Positions 52,581 to 62,288 are shown, counted from the stretch's first letter. The stretch: DNA of 64,000 nucleotides from DATDAH01 sp963792205 (GCA_963792205.1 CAWBVI010000011.1:60035-124034); one strand, 5' to 3'. The notes: generated by a model from the sequence alone, not told the origin. A program made the numbers and translations.

Positions 52581-54391
52581 GTGATCGAGGGGCTCCGGCG
52601 GGTGGTGGGCGGCCCGCGGTCAGGTCCCTGGCTGCTGGGCACCGTGATCGCCCTCGTCGTCGCCGGGCCCGTCCTCGCCCCGGGGATGCTGCTCAACCTC
52701 GACCTGATGCTCACGCCGGAGATCCCCGTCCCCGCGGGGGTGTGGGGCCTCGGCCCCGAACTCCCACGGCGCCTGCCCTTCTTCGTGCCGATGGCTTGGC
52801 TCTCGACGGTCGTCGACGGGGCCACGGTGGGGAAGCTGGTGATGGTCCTGACGATCGCCACGGCGTTCGCCGGCGCCCACCGGCTGGCGGCGGGAGCGCC
52901 CCCGCTCGCCCGCATCGCCGCCGGACTGGTCTACGCCGGCGGGCCCTTCCTCGTGACCCGGCTCGCCGTTGGCCACCTCGGCATCGCGCTGGCCGCCGCG
53001 GTCCTGCCCTGGGCGCTGCCGCACCTCCTGCGCCCCGCGGATGACCTGGCCCGGACCCTGCTCTGGAGTGCCGCGCTCGGCGCCTGCGGGATCAACGGCG
53101 GGATCCTGGCGGGGGTCCTGGTCCTCGTGGGCCTGGTCGCCGACCGCGGACGGCGGGCCGGATGGATCCTCGGTGCGCTCGTTGTCGGCCAACTCCCCTG
53201 GCTGGTGCCGGGTGCCGTCGTCAACCTCCAGGGGGTGGCGCCGGCGGGAGCCGACGCGTTCGACACCCGGGTCGACGGTGTCCTCGGCCTGCTCCGCCTC
53301 ACCGGTGGCCAGGGGTTCTGGATCCCCGACTTCGACGTGGGGGGCGAACGGCTCATCGTCCCGCTCGCCGCGCTCGTGCTCGTGGTCTTCGCCGCGGTCG
53401 GCCACCGCCGCCTCCCGGCGACCTGGCGGGCCCGGGCGCTCCCGGTGGCGGGGATCGGCCTCCTGGTCGCAGCCACCAGCGGGCTGCCCGGGGTGGACGG
53501 GCTGTACCGGGACGTCGCGGGACGGCGCTCGGCCAACCCCTCCGAGAAGGACACCGCGTCCTGCCCCTCTTCCTCGTGTGGATGGCGCCGGCGGCGGCGT
53601 TCGGCAGTGCCCGCCTCGGTCGCCGGGGCGAGCGGGACGGCGACGACCTCGTGGGCAGCCTGCTCGTGCTGGCGGCGGCCCTCGCCCTCGCCGGACCGGG
53701 GCTCTGGGGCTTCGGCGGCCGGCTCGACCCGGTGGACGAGCCCGAGGAATGGGCCGAGGCACGCGACGCTATCCGGGCCGACCCCGGCCCGGTGCTGGCC
53801 CTGCCCTGGGGCCAATACGTCCGACCGACGCTGACCAGTGGGAACCTGGTCCACCAGCCCCTGCCCTTCGTGCTGGGGGGCGACGTGCTCATCGCCTCCG
53901 GTCAGGGGGCGGCCGGCAGCCCCGATGAACGAGCCGATCCCCGCCTCGGCCGGGCCGGCGACGCCGCGGAGGCGCTGGAGCAGGGGGAACCGGCGGCCGC
54001 GGACCTGTCGGCGCTGGGGACGCGGTGGGTGGTCGTCCTGGCCACTCTCGAGGGCGGCTACACCGAGCTGCCGGACGACCCCGCCCTCGAGCTCGTGGTC
54101 GACGGCCCCACGCTCCAGCTCTACGCCGTGGAACCGCCGCCTGATCGGGCCGGGATCGACCCCGTGCTCGGTCCACTGGCCCGCATCGACGGGACCGAGC
54201 CGGCGACGTGGTTCCGGCCCGGCGCCACCGGCTGGGTGCGGGGCGTCGAGCCGGCGTCGGTGACCGACGACGGCAACCTCGCCCTCCCGGCCGCCGCCGG
54301 CCCCGTCTGGTACTGGCCTTCACTCCTCGTCCTGGCGGCCGACGGGATCACCGCAGGCGCCGTCTTCTGGGCGTGGCGCAGGGGTCGATGA
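52581..54391 (+). CDS. large polytopic membrane protein, probable glycosyltransferase-like, frame disrupted near 53519
   Basis: About 603 residues after correction: roughly ten helices in the first 370 residues, then an extracytoplasmic domain of about 200 residues (VLALPWGQYVRPTLTSG; LPDDPALELVVDG) and a final C-terminal helix. One base seems missing from a G-run near 53519 (GCGGGACGG), and the length is 3n+2 as expected. The layout (many helices, exposed domain, last helix) resembles AftD-like and other GT-C enzymes, but I see no diagnostic motif and leave the function open. Confidence 0.65.
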
Positions 54392-54468
54392 CCCGCCCGG
54401 GAACCTGTGTTAGGGTTTTCGCGCACTGGCACAGGTGTGCCCCTGGGCTGATCGAAGGGACCAAGATC

Positions 54469-54993
54469 GTGGCTGGACTGGCACGGCGGATCGTCGCCGC
54501 ACTGGCAATCGGCACCCTCTTCACCGTCGGGGCGTTCGCATGGGCGCCTACGGCGGAGGCGCAGGGGCTCGACCTCTGTGATCTCCTGGGCGATCCCTAC
54601 TGCCCGCCCAGCGTCGATCCCGGCGAGATCACCTGTACGGGCGCCGTGGCGCCTGGTTCGTCGGGCAACTGCTCGCTCGACAACGTCGACGTGGGCGACG
54701 ACGTCACCGCCACGCTGAGCTGCGGCGACTTCTCCGCCGTGGTCTTCCAGGGCACGGTCACCGAGGTGCCCTTCTCGTTCGACTTCACCGTGCCTGACGG
54801 CGCGCCGGCCGGACCGGGCTCGATCACCGTGGCGGGCGCCACCTTGCCGTTCACCTGTAGCGGCGCGGCACTGGCCCGCACCGGTTCCGACATCGGTCCG
54901 ATGATCGGCATCGGCGCCGGCCTCGTGGCCGTGGGCCTGGCCGCCGCCTTCGGCGCTCGCCGCCGCCTCCGCACCGCCGACGCCGTCGCCTGA
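54469..54993 (+). CDS. secreted surface protein with LPXTG-like (LARTG) sorting signal
   Basis: A 174-residue protein: signal peptide (ALAIGTLFTVGAFAWAPTAEA), a small beta-rich domain with three pairs of Cys (CDLLGDPYC; ITCTGA; NCSLDN; LSCGD; FTCSG), then LARTGSD, a hydrophobic helix and a basic tail RRRLR, the layout of a sortase substrate. The sorting motif has Ala where LPXTG has Pro. GTG 54469 is chosen over the in-frame ATG 54388 because GAAGGGA lies about 8 nt upstream and it leaves a clean signal peptide. No sortase gene is in the window. Confidence 0.72.
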   Translation: MAGLARRIVAALAIGTLFTVGAFAWAPTAEAQGLDLCDLLGDPYCPPSVDPGEITCTGAVAPGSSGNCSLDNVDVGDDVTATLSCGDFSAVVFQGTVTEVPFSFDFTVPDGAPAGPGSITVAGATLPFTCSGAALARTGSDIGPMIGIGAGLVAVGLAAAFGARRRLRTADAVA

Positions 54994-55000
54994 TCCCTTA

Positions 55001-55100
55001 GGAGCCGAGCCGATAGGCGAGGCGACCTGGCAAACACAGCGGTGATCGCCAAGCGCAGCTTGGCGATGCCCCAGGTCGAGCGCAGCAGTCTCAGCCCTCC
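55001..55100 (+). repeat. intergenic repeat family, copy 2 (full length)
   Basis: Matches 30181-30282 at nearly every position over the first 80 nt, with the same hairpin at 55045-55067. It starts 7 nt after the stop of the surface protein gene and ends 19 nt before the gamma-glutamyltransferase stop on the other strand, so here it lies between convergent genes. Confidence 0.88.
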
Positions 55101-55119
55101 GCGCACGCCCTAAGGGGCC

Positions 55120-56697
55120 TCAGCGCCCCGCCGCCTGACCGATCACCGCCCGGGGGTCGGCCGCGCCGCGGAGCAGGCCGTCGTCGCCGACCTCGATGAG
55201 GTGGGCATGGCCGAACCCGGCGCCGTAGCCGTTGCGGGCCACGACGTCGTGGCCCCGCTCCCGGAGGCCGTCCACCCAGCCTGAAGGCGCGTGGTCCTCG
55301 ACCACCAGGCGGTCGGGCCCGTCCCAGAGCGAGAACCCGTCCCTCGCAGCCGAGGCGTCGAGCACCACCCGAGGGGCCGAGATCACCGGGCCGGGCGCCT
55401 GGCCAGCCGCCAGGAAGCGAGCCAGCACCTGCAGCACGACCTGCGGCTGGCTGTCGCCCCCCATCGTCCCGACCACCGCCCGCAGCCGTCCATCGGGCCC
55501 GGTCACCAACGCCGGGCTGAGGGTGTGGGGTGGGCGGCGCCCGGCGCCGTACTCCGCCGGGTGACCGGCGAGGAGACGGAACCCGATCCCTCGGTTGTGC
55601 AGGAAGGTCCCGGTCGCCGGTTCGACCAGGTGGGCACCGAAGTCCGAGGCGTTGGACTGGATGAGCGTGACCCCCTGGCGGTCTCCGTCGACAGCGACCA
55701 CGACCGTGGTGTCGCCCGGGCGCGAGCCCGGTCCCTGTCCGGCGGCCCGACGGTCCGGGTCCAGCCGGGCCAGAACGCGCTCCCGTCGGGCCGCGGACAC
55801 GAGGTCGGTCCCATCGGCGTCCTCGCTGAGCACCTCGTAGCGGTCGAGGCCACTCAGCCGGGCCGCCTCGGCCAGCAGGTGGGCCCACGCCGGCGCGTCG
55901 GGCTCGGACAGCTCGAGGGTGTCGAGCACGCCCGCGGCGGCGAGGATCAGGTAGCCCTGTGAGCTCGGGGGCATCGTCCACACGGTGTGGCCCCAGGCGT
56001 CCAGGCCGAGCGGGTCCACCCACGCCGCGGCGGGGGCCAGGTCGGCTTCGACGAACTCGCCCGCACCGAGGGTGAGGAGGCCGGCCCCGAACGCACCGCC
56101 GTAGAAGCCCTCGCGCCCGTGACCGGCCACCGCGCGGAGCGCGGCGGCCGTACCCGGACGGTGGAGGCGCTGCCCGTCGGCCACGGGCCGGGTCGCCCAC
56201 TCGTCGACCCCGGGGACGTCGGCGACCATCGGCGCGACGAAGGCGAGCAGCAGCGAGGCGGGAAAGCCCTCTTCCGCGTGGCGGATCGCCGGGGCCAGGA
56301 CCTCGGCCAGGGGCAGTCGACCGAAGCGCTCGTGCAGGAGGCACCACCCGTCGACGCAGCCTGGGACGGTCACGGACCGGATGTCACCGCGGAACGGCAT
56401 CCGCACGTGGCCCTCGGCCCGCAGGCGCTCGGGATCGGCCCCGCTCCCGGCCCGACCGGCGGCATCGAGGGCGTGGGGCGGGCCGGGCCCGTCGTGGACG
56501 AGGGCGAAGAGGTCGCCACCCAGGCCGCAGAGGTGGGGATCGGCCACCGCCAGGACGGCGTTGGCCGCGATGGCGGCGTCGACCGCCGATCCGCCCCGTT
56601 CCAGCATGACCAGGCCGGCGGAGGTGGCCAGGTGGTCCACGGACACGACCAGGCCGTCCGGGGCGTGCACCGTCGGCGTGTACGGCACCGGGGACAT
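55120..56697 (-). CDS. gamma-glutamyltransferase family protein
   Basis: A 525-residue Ntn-hydrolase-type enzyme. The N-terminal block is DGLVVSVDHLATSAGLVML, then GGSAVDAAIAANAVLAV and DPHLCGLGGD. The autoprocessing site is GDTTVVVAVD, whose first Thr becomes the nucleophile, and GTMGGDSQPQ binds the substrate. It cleaves or transfers gamma-glutamyl groups (glutathione and relatives) or acts on cephalosporin-like acylases. No signal peptide is evident, so it may be cytoplasmic. Confidence 0.9.
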   Translation of the reverse strand: MSPVPYTPTVHAPDGLVVSVDHLATSAGLVMLERGGSAVDAAIAANAVLAVADPHLCGLGGDLFALVHDGPGPPHALDAAGRAGSGADPERLRAEGHVRMPFRGDIRSVTVPGCVDGWCLLHERFGRLPLAEVLAPAIRHAEEGFPASLLLAFVAPMVADVPGVDEWATRPVADGQRLHRPGTAAALRAVAGHGREGFYGGAFGAGLLTLGAGEFVEADLAPAAAWVDPLGLDAWGHTVWTMPPSSQGYLILAAAGVLDTLELSEPDAPAWAHLLAEAARLSGLDRYEVLSEDADGTDLVSAARRERVLARLDPDRRAAGQGPGSRPGDTTVVVAVDGDRQGVTLIQSNASDFGAHLVEPATGTFLHNRGIGFRLLAGHPAEYGAGRRPPHTLSPALVTGPDGRLRAVVGTMGGDSQPQVVLQVLARFLAAGQAPGPVISAPRVVLDASAARDGFSLWDGPDRLVVEDHAPSGWVDGLRERGHDVVARNGYGAGFGHAHLIEVGDDGLLRGAADPRAVIGQAAGR

Positions 56698-56738
56698 CGC
56701 CGCGCACCGTACTGGCCGCGTGGTGCCACCATTTCCCG

Positions 56739-58139
56739 GTGATCGACCACCTCCGCGCCACCTTGGGGCCCGACCGGGTCGTCACGGACCGCGACGTCCT
56801 CGCGGGACACGAGACCGACTGGACCGGACGCTTCACCGGTCGGGCGCTGGCGCTCGTGCGCCCCCGGACGGCCGACGAGGTGGTCGACGTCGTGGCCGCC
56901 TGCCGGGCCGAGGGGATCGGCCTCGTTCCCCAGGGCGGCAACACGGGCCTGGTCGGCGGTGGCGTCCCCCGGGACGGCCAGTTGGTGCTGTCGACCGCCG
57001 GGTTGGCCGCGCCTCCGTCCGTCGACCGTTCGGCCGGGCAGGTGACCGCCGGCGCCGGGGTCACGCTGGGCGTGCTCCAGCGGGCGGCCACCGCCGAAGG
57101 CTGGCGCTACGGGGTCGATCTGGGCGCCCGGGACTCGGCCACCATCGGGGGCACCGTGGCCACCAACGCCGGTGGCCACCACGTCCTGCGCCACGGGATG
57201 ACCCGCCGGCACCTCGTCGGCGTCGAAGCCGTGCTGGGCACCGGCGCCCTGGTCCGCCACCTCGGTGGCCTGGTCAAGGACAACACCGGCTACGACCTCG
57301 CGGCGCTGCTGTGTGGGTCCGAAGGCACCCTCGGGGTGATCACGGCGGTGCGCCTGACCCTCGTGCCGCCCGTCGCGGACACTGCCGTCGCCCTTGTCGG
57401 GGTCGAAGACCTGACCGCGGCCGCCGCGCTGGCTGCCGTCGCCCGGCGGGCCCTCCCGGACCTCGAGGCCGCCGAGGTCATGCTGGCCGACGGCGTGGCC
57501 CTGGTGGCCTCGGTGACCGGCGCCAAGGACGTGCTCGACCCGGCACCGCCGGTGACCGTCTTGTTGGAGGTGGCGGGCGCGGCCGCCGCCGGCGAGCGTC
57601 TGGCGGAGTTCCTGTCGGCCCAAGGCGACCTCGGCCCGACAGCCATGGCGACCGATCCGACCGGACGAGTCGGCCTGTGGCGCTCCCGGGAGGAGCACAA
57701 CCCGGCCATCAACTCCATCGGGCCGCCCCACAAGTTCGACGTCACCCTGCCCGTGGCCGGGCTCGACCCCGTGGTGGCCGAGGTCCGCGCCGCGCTGGCG
57801 GACCTCGTGCCGGAGGCCCGGCTCTGGGTCTTCGGCCACATCGGCGACGGCAACCTGCACCTCAACGTGACCGGCCTCGACCCCGACGACGGGCGGGTCG
57901 ACGAGCTGGTGCTCACGAGGGTCGCCGCCGCCGGTGGCAGCATCAGCGCCGAGCACGGCATCGGGGTGGCCAAGCGGCGCTGGCTGTCACTGGCCCGCAG
58001 CCCGGCGGAGATCGCCACCTACCGGTCGATCAAGGCCGCCCTCGACCCCGACGGGATCATGAACCCCGGCGTCCTCCTGTCACCCACTGGCCCCGGGACT
58101 GGAGGACCTCCTTCAGGACCTGGGGACGGTCGGTCATGA
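56739..58139 (+). CDS. FAD-binding oxidase/dehydrogenase (GlcD/D-2-hydroxyglutarate dehydrogenase-like)
   Basis: A 466-residue VAO-type flavoenzyme with the FAD-binding block PQGGNTGLVGGGVP (near 66-79), LDLGARDSATIGGTVATNAGG-type sequence, GSEGTLGVIT, and the C-terminal signature GHIGDGNLHLN followed by EHGIGVAKR with the catalytic His. It oxidises a 2-hydroxy acid, and the exact acid is unknown. Start: GTG 56739, divergent from the gamma-glutamyltransferase. Its 3' end overlaps the convergent phosphodiesterase by 83 nt. Confidence 0.9.
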   Translation: MIDHLRATLGPDRVVTDRDVLAGHETDWTGRFTGRALALVRPRTADEVVDVVAACRAEGIGLVPQGGNTGLVGGGVPRDGQLVLSTAGLAAPPSVDRSAGQVTAGAGVTLGVLQRAATAEGWRYGVDLGARDSATIGGTVATNAGGHHVLRHGMTRRHLVGVEAVLGTGALVRHLGGLVKDNTGYDLAALLCGSEGTLGVITAVRLTLVPPVADTAVALVGVEDLTAAAALAAVARRALPDLEAAEVMLADGVALVASVTGAKDVLDPAPPVTVLLEVAGAAAAGERLAEFLSAQGDLGPTAMATDPTGRVGLWRSREEHNPAINSIGPPHKFDVTLPVAGLDPVVAEVRAALADLVPEARLWVFGHIGDGNLHLNVTGLDPDDGRVDELVLTRVAAAGGSISAEHGIGVAKRRWLSLARSPAEIATYRSIKAALDPDGIMNPGVLLSPTGPGTGGPPSGPGDGRS

Positions 58140-58833
58140 TCCCGTCGACGCCGAGGTCGAGGAGGCGACGCATCGCCACCGGGTCGTCGACCGTCCAGAC
58201 GTGCACCTGGAGGTCGGCCCGGTGGGCCGCCCGCACCAGGGCGACGTCCGTGAGCGTGATCCCCCGGACACGCTCGGGTACCTGGACGCAGCCGACGGGC
58301 CAGGCCCGGACCCGACCCGACGCCGCCTCCAGCCGGAGCCGGGCCACCTCACGAGGGCCCATGGAGGTGCAGAGCCCGGGCCCGAGCACGGCTCGCAGCC
58401 GGCGCAGGCGGGCGTCGGAGAACGAGCCGATGCGCACGCGGTCGGTCGCGCCCGTCCGGCGGATGACCTCGACGAGGGCGGCGACCGAGCCATCGTGCTT
58501 CGGGTCGATGTTGACCTGAGCCTCCGGGAAGCTGCCCAGCAGGTCTTCCAGCAGGGGGATGGGCTCTCGGCCGTCGACCCGGGCTTCGCCGACCACCGAG
58601 TAGGGGAGCTCGGCGATCGCGCCGGAGCGATCGGTGACCCGGTCGAGGTGGTCGTCGTGGAAGGCGAGGAGGATCCCGTCGGCCGTCACGTGGACGTCGG
58701 TCTCGAGGTAGCGGTACCCGAGCGCCACCGCGTGCTCGAACGCCGGCATCGTGTTCTCCGGCCAGTCGCCCGCCCCTCCCCGATGGGCGAACGCCAGTGG
58801 TCCAGGGTGCTCGAGGAAGGGCCACCGGGGCAT
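58057..58833 (-). CDS. glycerophosphodiester phosphodiesterase
   Basis: A 258-residue TIM-barrel phosphodiesterase: FAHRGGAGDWPENTMPAF with the catalytic His-Arg and Glu, then ETDVHVTADGILLAFHDDHLDR with the metal ligands and second catalytic His, and the C-terminal DGIMTDRP. It releases glycerol-3-phosphate from glycerophosphodiesters. No signal peptide, so cytoplasmic. ATG 58833 is chosen, and a GTG three codons upstream is also possible. Its last 28 codons overlap the FAD enzyme gene on the other strand. Confidence 0.9.
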   Translation of the reverse strand: MPRWPFLEHPGPLAFAHRGGAGDWPENTMPAFEHAVALGYRYLETDVHVTADGILLAFHDDHLDRVTDRSGAIAELPYSVVGEARVDGREPIPLLEDLLGSFPEAQVNIDPKHDGSVAALVEVIRRTGATDRVRIGSFSDARLRRLRAVLGPGLCTSMGPREVARLRLEAASGRVRAWPVGCVQVPERVRGITLTDVALVRAAHRADLQVHVWTVDDPVAMRRLLDLGVDGIMTDRPQVLKEVLQSRGQWVTGGRRGS

Positions 58834-58885
58834 CCCGGTCACGCTAGATCGGAGCGGGCGGCGCGAGATCGGGCACCATGCCCGG

Positions 58886-59260
58886 ATGGCGCCCCGGTTC
58901 TGGACGGTCGACGAGGCCGACGCCGCCCTCGAGCGGGTCGCCGTCCTGGTCCGCCGGGCCCAGGTCGCGGCGGCGGCCGTGGCCGAGCGGGCGCGGGTGC
59001 GACCCGAGCAGGTGGCCACCAACGGCCACGGCACCGGCACCGCGGAGCGGGCCGAGCTGGACGCCGTGCTTCAGGAGCTGACCGCCGACGGCATCGTGAT
59101 CAAGGACCTGACCCAGGGCCTGATCGACTTCGCCGCCCGGTCGCCGACGGGACGGGAGTACTGGCTGTGCTGGTTGCTGGGCGAACCCACGGTGGCCTGG
59201 TGGCACTGGCCCGAGGACGGCTTCGCCGGCCGGACCTCGATCCGCCAGCCTCCGGACTGA
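58886..59260 (+). CDS. DUF2203 family protein
   Basis: A 124-residue protein matching DUF2203: helical N-terminus (VDEADAALERVAVLVRRAQ), then the conserved GLIDFAAR, EYWLCWLLGEPTVAWWHW and FAGRTSI segments. The function of the family is unknown. The ATG at 58886 is in the family-typical position (FWTVDEA). Another ATG at 58878 is in a different frame. A copy of the intergenic repeat follows the stop immediately. Confidence 0.82.
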   Translation: MAPRFWTVDEADAALERVAVLVRRAQVAAAAVAERARVRPEQVATNGHGTGTAERAELDAVLQELTADGIVIKDLTQGLIDFAARSPTGREYWLCWLLGEPTVAWWHWPEDGFAGRTSIRQPPD

Positions 59261-59314
59261 GGAGCCGAGCCGATAGGCGAGGCGACCTGGCAAGCACAGC
59301 AGCCTCAGCCTTTC
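59261..59314 (+). repeat. intergenic repeat family, copy 3 (internal deletion)
   Basis: Shares the first 40 nt and the terminal GCCTCAGCCTTTC with copy 1 but lacks the 48-nt middle that carries the hairpin. It begins directly after the DUF2203 stop codon. The next gene's -10 box lies 18 nt downstream of it. Confidence 0.85.
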
Positions 59315-59331
59315 TGGGCACGTCGTGACGG

Positions 59332-59337
59332 TACGGT
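59332..59337 (+). promoter_or_regulatory. candidate -10 box (TACGGT) for the transglutaminase-like gene
   Basis: TACGGT lies 6 nt before GTG 59344, the canonical leaderless spacing. Confidence 0.45.
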
Positions 59338-59343
59338 GACCGG

Positions 59344-60019
59344 GTGGAGCACGGGGAGCGGTTCGCCGAGCTGGTGCGGCGGCCCGACGAGGAGATCCCG
59401 CTCGATCTCGCCTGGGCCCTGCTGACGGCCCACGCCCACCCGAGCAGCGATCCCGACGACCTCATGGCGCAACTGGACGACCTGGCGGCCGGGGTGCGGG
59501 TGCCGACCCTCGACGGCCTGCGCCACCACCTCTTCGTCGACCAGGGCTTCATCGGGAACCGGGAGGACTACTACGACGTGGCCAACAGCTACCTCGACGA
59601 CGTGCTCGACCGCCACCTGGGCATCCCGATCACGCTGAGCGTCCTGACCATGGAGGTCGGCCGTCGGGTGGGCGTCCCCGTGGCGGGGGTCGGGCTTCCG
59701 GGCCACTTCCTGCTCCGCGACAAGGTGGACCCCGACGTGTTCGTCGACGCGTTCCGGGGCGGCGCGCTGCCTCGATCCCCCCGCGGTCGAGGCGGTGTTC
59801 CGGGCCCTGCACGGTGACGACGCCACCCTCGACCCGGCGTGGCTGGAACCGTCGCCCCGCGCCGCCATCCTCGTGCGGATGTTGGCGAACCTGGTCCACA
59901 TCTTCGAGGCCCGTGACGATGCCGTGGCCCTGCTGTGGGCCCGGGACCTGCAGGTCACCTTGGCGGGGGCGGCCGGCGACGCCACGGCCGAGCTCCGCCT
60001 GCGGGCCGCGCTCAACTAG
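59344..60019 (+). CDS. transglutaminase-like SirB1 family protein, frame disrupted near 59771
   Basis: SirB1/transglutaminase_9-type protein: NSYLDDVLDRHLGIPITLSVLTMEVGRRVGVPVAGVGLPGHFLL is the conserved core, given here in pieces of the family pattern. An extra base near 59771 shifts the frame, and removing it gives ALLDPPAVEAVFRAL. The length is 3n+1, so about 224 residues after correction. The catalytic Cys of true transglutaminases is not obvious (Ser in ITLSVL). A TACGGT box 6 nt upstream supports GTG 59344. Confidence 0.75.
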
Positions 60020-60028
60020 GCGCCGGCG

Positions 60029-60447
60029 ATGGCCGCGATCCTGCTGCTCCTGCTGGCCGCGGCGCTGGTGGCGACGGCGGTCGCCAGTCGTCGCAACGAG
60101 CGTCAGCGGCGGGAGGCGGCGGCCACGACCGTCGACCTCGCCGCGGACGACGACGGTGTCCGCCGGTGGTTGGCCGACGGCCGCGAGGAAGCGGTGCGCT
60201 GGGCCGAGCTCACCGAGGTGGAGGTGCTCACGACCGATGTCGGCGTGCACAAGGAGGACGGGGTGGTCCTCGTGCTCTACGGCGAGGGCGAGCGGGGCTG
60301 CCTCGTCCCCAGCCAGCTGGCCGTCCAGCACGGCGTGATCGGCCGACTCCACGAGCTGCCGGGCTTCGACGGCCGCCGCCTGGTCGAAGCCATGGAGCGT
60401 CCCCGCCGATGGCCCGCACGACCTGCTGGCGACGGGCCGACGGGTAA
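60029..60447 (+). CDS. small membrane-anchored protein, 3' end uncertain
   Basis: An N-terminal membrane helix (AAILLLLLAAALVATAVA) followed by a soluble domain of about 110 residues (VRWAELTEVEVLTTDVGVHKED; GCLVPSQLAVQ; LPGFDGRRLVEAM). I recognise no family beyond a membrane-linked PH-like strand pattern. The open frame runs into the acyl-CoA dehydrogenase region, so an indel near the end is likely. TAA at 60445-60447 is the nearest plausible stop. It starts 9 nt after the transglutaminase-like gene. Confidence 0.5.
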
Positions 60448-60458
60448 CGTCCGCCGCC

Positions 60459-61649
60459 ATGGGTGCCGAGCTCGTCGACGAGCCGCGTCAAGAACCTGTT
60501 GGCCGAACACGACCCGGCCACCACCGATCCCCGGACCTTCCTCGGCGCCCAGTTCGACGCCGGGCTGGCCTGGGTCCACTTCCCGGAGGGCCACGGCGGC
60601 CTCGGCCTCGACCCCCGGCTCCAGACGATCGTGCACGAGCGGCTGGCGCACGGCCGGCGCGCCGGCAGCCTACTGCGCGCAACCCGATCGGCCTACGGCA
60701 TGGGCGCGCCGACGGTGCTCACCCACGGCAGCGACGAGCAGCGCCATCGGTACCTGCGCCCGCTGTTCACCGGCGAGGAGATCTGGTGCCAGCTCTTCAG
60801 CGAGCCGGGCGCCGGCTCCGACGTCGCCGGCCTCTCCACGCCGCGCCGTGCGCGACGGCGACGAGTGGGTCGTCAACGGCCAGAAGGTCTGGACCACGCT
60901 GGCCCACGTCGCCCGCTGCGGGATGCTGCTCGCCCGCACCGACCCCGACGCAGCCCAAGCACAAGGGCCTGACGTACTTCGTGGTCGACATGCACGCGCC
61001 CGGGCGTCGAGGTGCGGCCGCTGCGCCAGATGACCGGCGAGGCCGAGTTCAACGAGGTGTACTTCACCGACGTCCGCATCCCCGACGCCGAGCGCCTCGG
61101 CGACGTCGGCGAGGGCTGGCGCGTCGCCATGACCACGCTCATGAACGAGCGCGTGGCCATCGGTGGCCGGTCGCCGCCGCCGCAACTCGGGCGCCGATCG
61201 CTGAGGCGCTCCGCCTCTGTGGCAGGAGCGCGGCGGACCGTCGATCCCGACGCTCCGCGACCGGCTGATGCAGCTCTGGATCCGGGCCGAGGTCCTGCGC
61301 CTCACCAACCTGCGGGCCGCGCAGATGCGCTCGGTGGGCACCCCCGGACCGGAGGGCTCGGTCGGCAAGCTGGCGTCGCCGAGCTCAACAAGGACATCTA
61401 CGAGCTCTGCCTCGACCTGCTCGGCCCGGACGGGATGCTCTACGGCAGCTACGAGATGACCCGCCCCGGCCGAACGGCCGATGTTCACGCGACAACGCGC
61501 AGAAGTCGTTCCTGCGGTCCCGGGCCAACTCGATCGAGGGCGGCACCTCGGAGATCATGCGCAACATCCTCGGCGAGCGGGTGCTCGGCCTGCCCGGCGA
61601 CGTCCGCGTCGACAAGGACCTCCCCTGGAGCGAGGTGCCCCGCAGCTGA
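60459..61649 (+). pseudogene. acyl-CoA dehydrogenase, about 15 apparent single-base insertions
   Basis: The family can be followed throughout: GLAWVHFPEGHGGLGLDPRLQ, QPIAYGMGAPTVL (after removing two extra bases), WCQLFSEPGAGSDVAGLSTRAV (FAD/substrate motif), DEWVVNGQKVWTT, KGLTYFVVDM, NEVYFTDVRIPD and SFLRSRANSIEGGTSEIMRN. The frame moves at least eleven times, and about 15 extra bases (a multiple of 3) return it to the original frame at TGA 61649. The corrected protein is about 391 residues. Absence of nonsense changes or missing blocks argues for sequence error rather than decay. Confidence 0.75.
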
Positions 61650-61652
61650 CGG

Positions 61653-62228
61653 TCAGCGCAGGTGGCCGGTCTCGTTGAGCGTGACGATCGACTTGGCCCC
61701 GTCCGGGAGGCCCGCACCCGGCTCACGCTCGTGTAGTCCGGGAAGAAGAACATCAGCGAGTCCAGGCCGAGCATCGCCGACAGGTAGGCGTTGATGACCC
61801 CGCCGTGGCACACCGCGCCGACGGTGCGGCCCGGGTTGGCCTCGATGAGGGCGTCGACGGCGTGGACCACTGCCCGCTGGAACTCGTCCGGGTCGAGCCC
61901 CCACTCGCCCCGGATCAGGGCGTGCCATCGGGGGTCGTCGGCCGCCTTCAGCTCCTCGATCGGCACGTACCACGGGGCTTCGCGGTCGAACTCGGCCAGC
62001 CCGTCCACGACGGCCACGTCGAGGCCGAGGCGCTCGGCCAGGGGCTGGGCCGTCTCGCGGGCCCGCTGGAGGGGGCTGGCCGCCAGCACCTCGATGCCGT
62101 CGTCGGCCAGCCACGCCGCCAGTGCCTTCGCCTGTCCCCACCCCTCCTCGCTCAGCGAGGGATCCGCCGGGGCCGTCGCCCTCGTCGATCCGCACCGGCA
62201 GCGCGTGACGGATCAGGAGCAGGTCCAT
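61653..62228 (-). CDS. histidine phosphatase family protein, two frame disruptions
   Basis: A phosphoglycerate-mutase-like phosphatase: LLLIRHALPVR with the phospho-accepting His (residue 8), LAASPLQRARETAQPL with the second Arg, EFDREAPW with the acid, and AVCHGGVINAYL with the last His. The frame breaks near 62160 (one extra base) and again near 61715, after which it ends GAKSIVTLNETGHLR. The net length stays 3n, at about 191 residues. The substrate is unknown. It overlaps no gene and diverges from the pyruvate kinase gene. Confidence 0.75.
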   Translation of the reverse strand: MDLLLIRHALPVRIDEGDGPGGSLAERGGVGTGEGTGGVAGRRRHRGAGGQPPPAGPRDGPAPGRAPRPRRGRRGRAGRVRPRSPVVRADRGAEGGRRPPMARPDPGRVGARPGRVPAGSGPRRRRPHRGQPGPHRRRGVPRRGHQRLPVGDARPGLADVLLPGLHEREPGAGLPDGAKSIVTLNETGHLR

Positions 62229-62275
62229 GGCGGCGGGAGCCTACCTATTGCCCCCGTCCGTGCCGGTGGCCTCGG

Positions 62276-62281
62276 TAGCGT
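62276..62281 (+). promoter_or_regulatory. candidate -10 box (TAGCGT) for pyruvate kinase
   Basis: TAGCGT lies 7 nt before GTG 62289. The upstream CCGGTGGCCTCG is shared with the promoter at 22223. Confidence 0.45.
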
Positions 62282-62288
62282 TGCGAGT

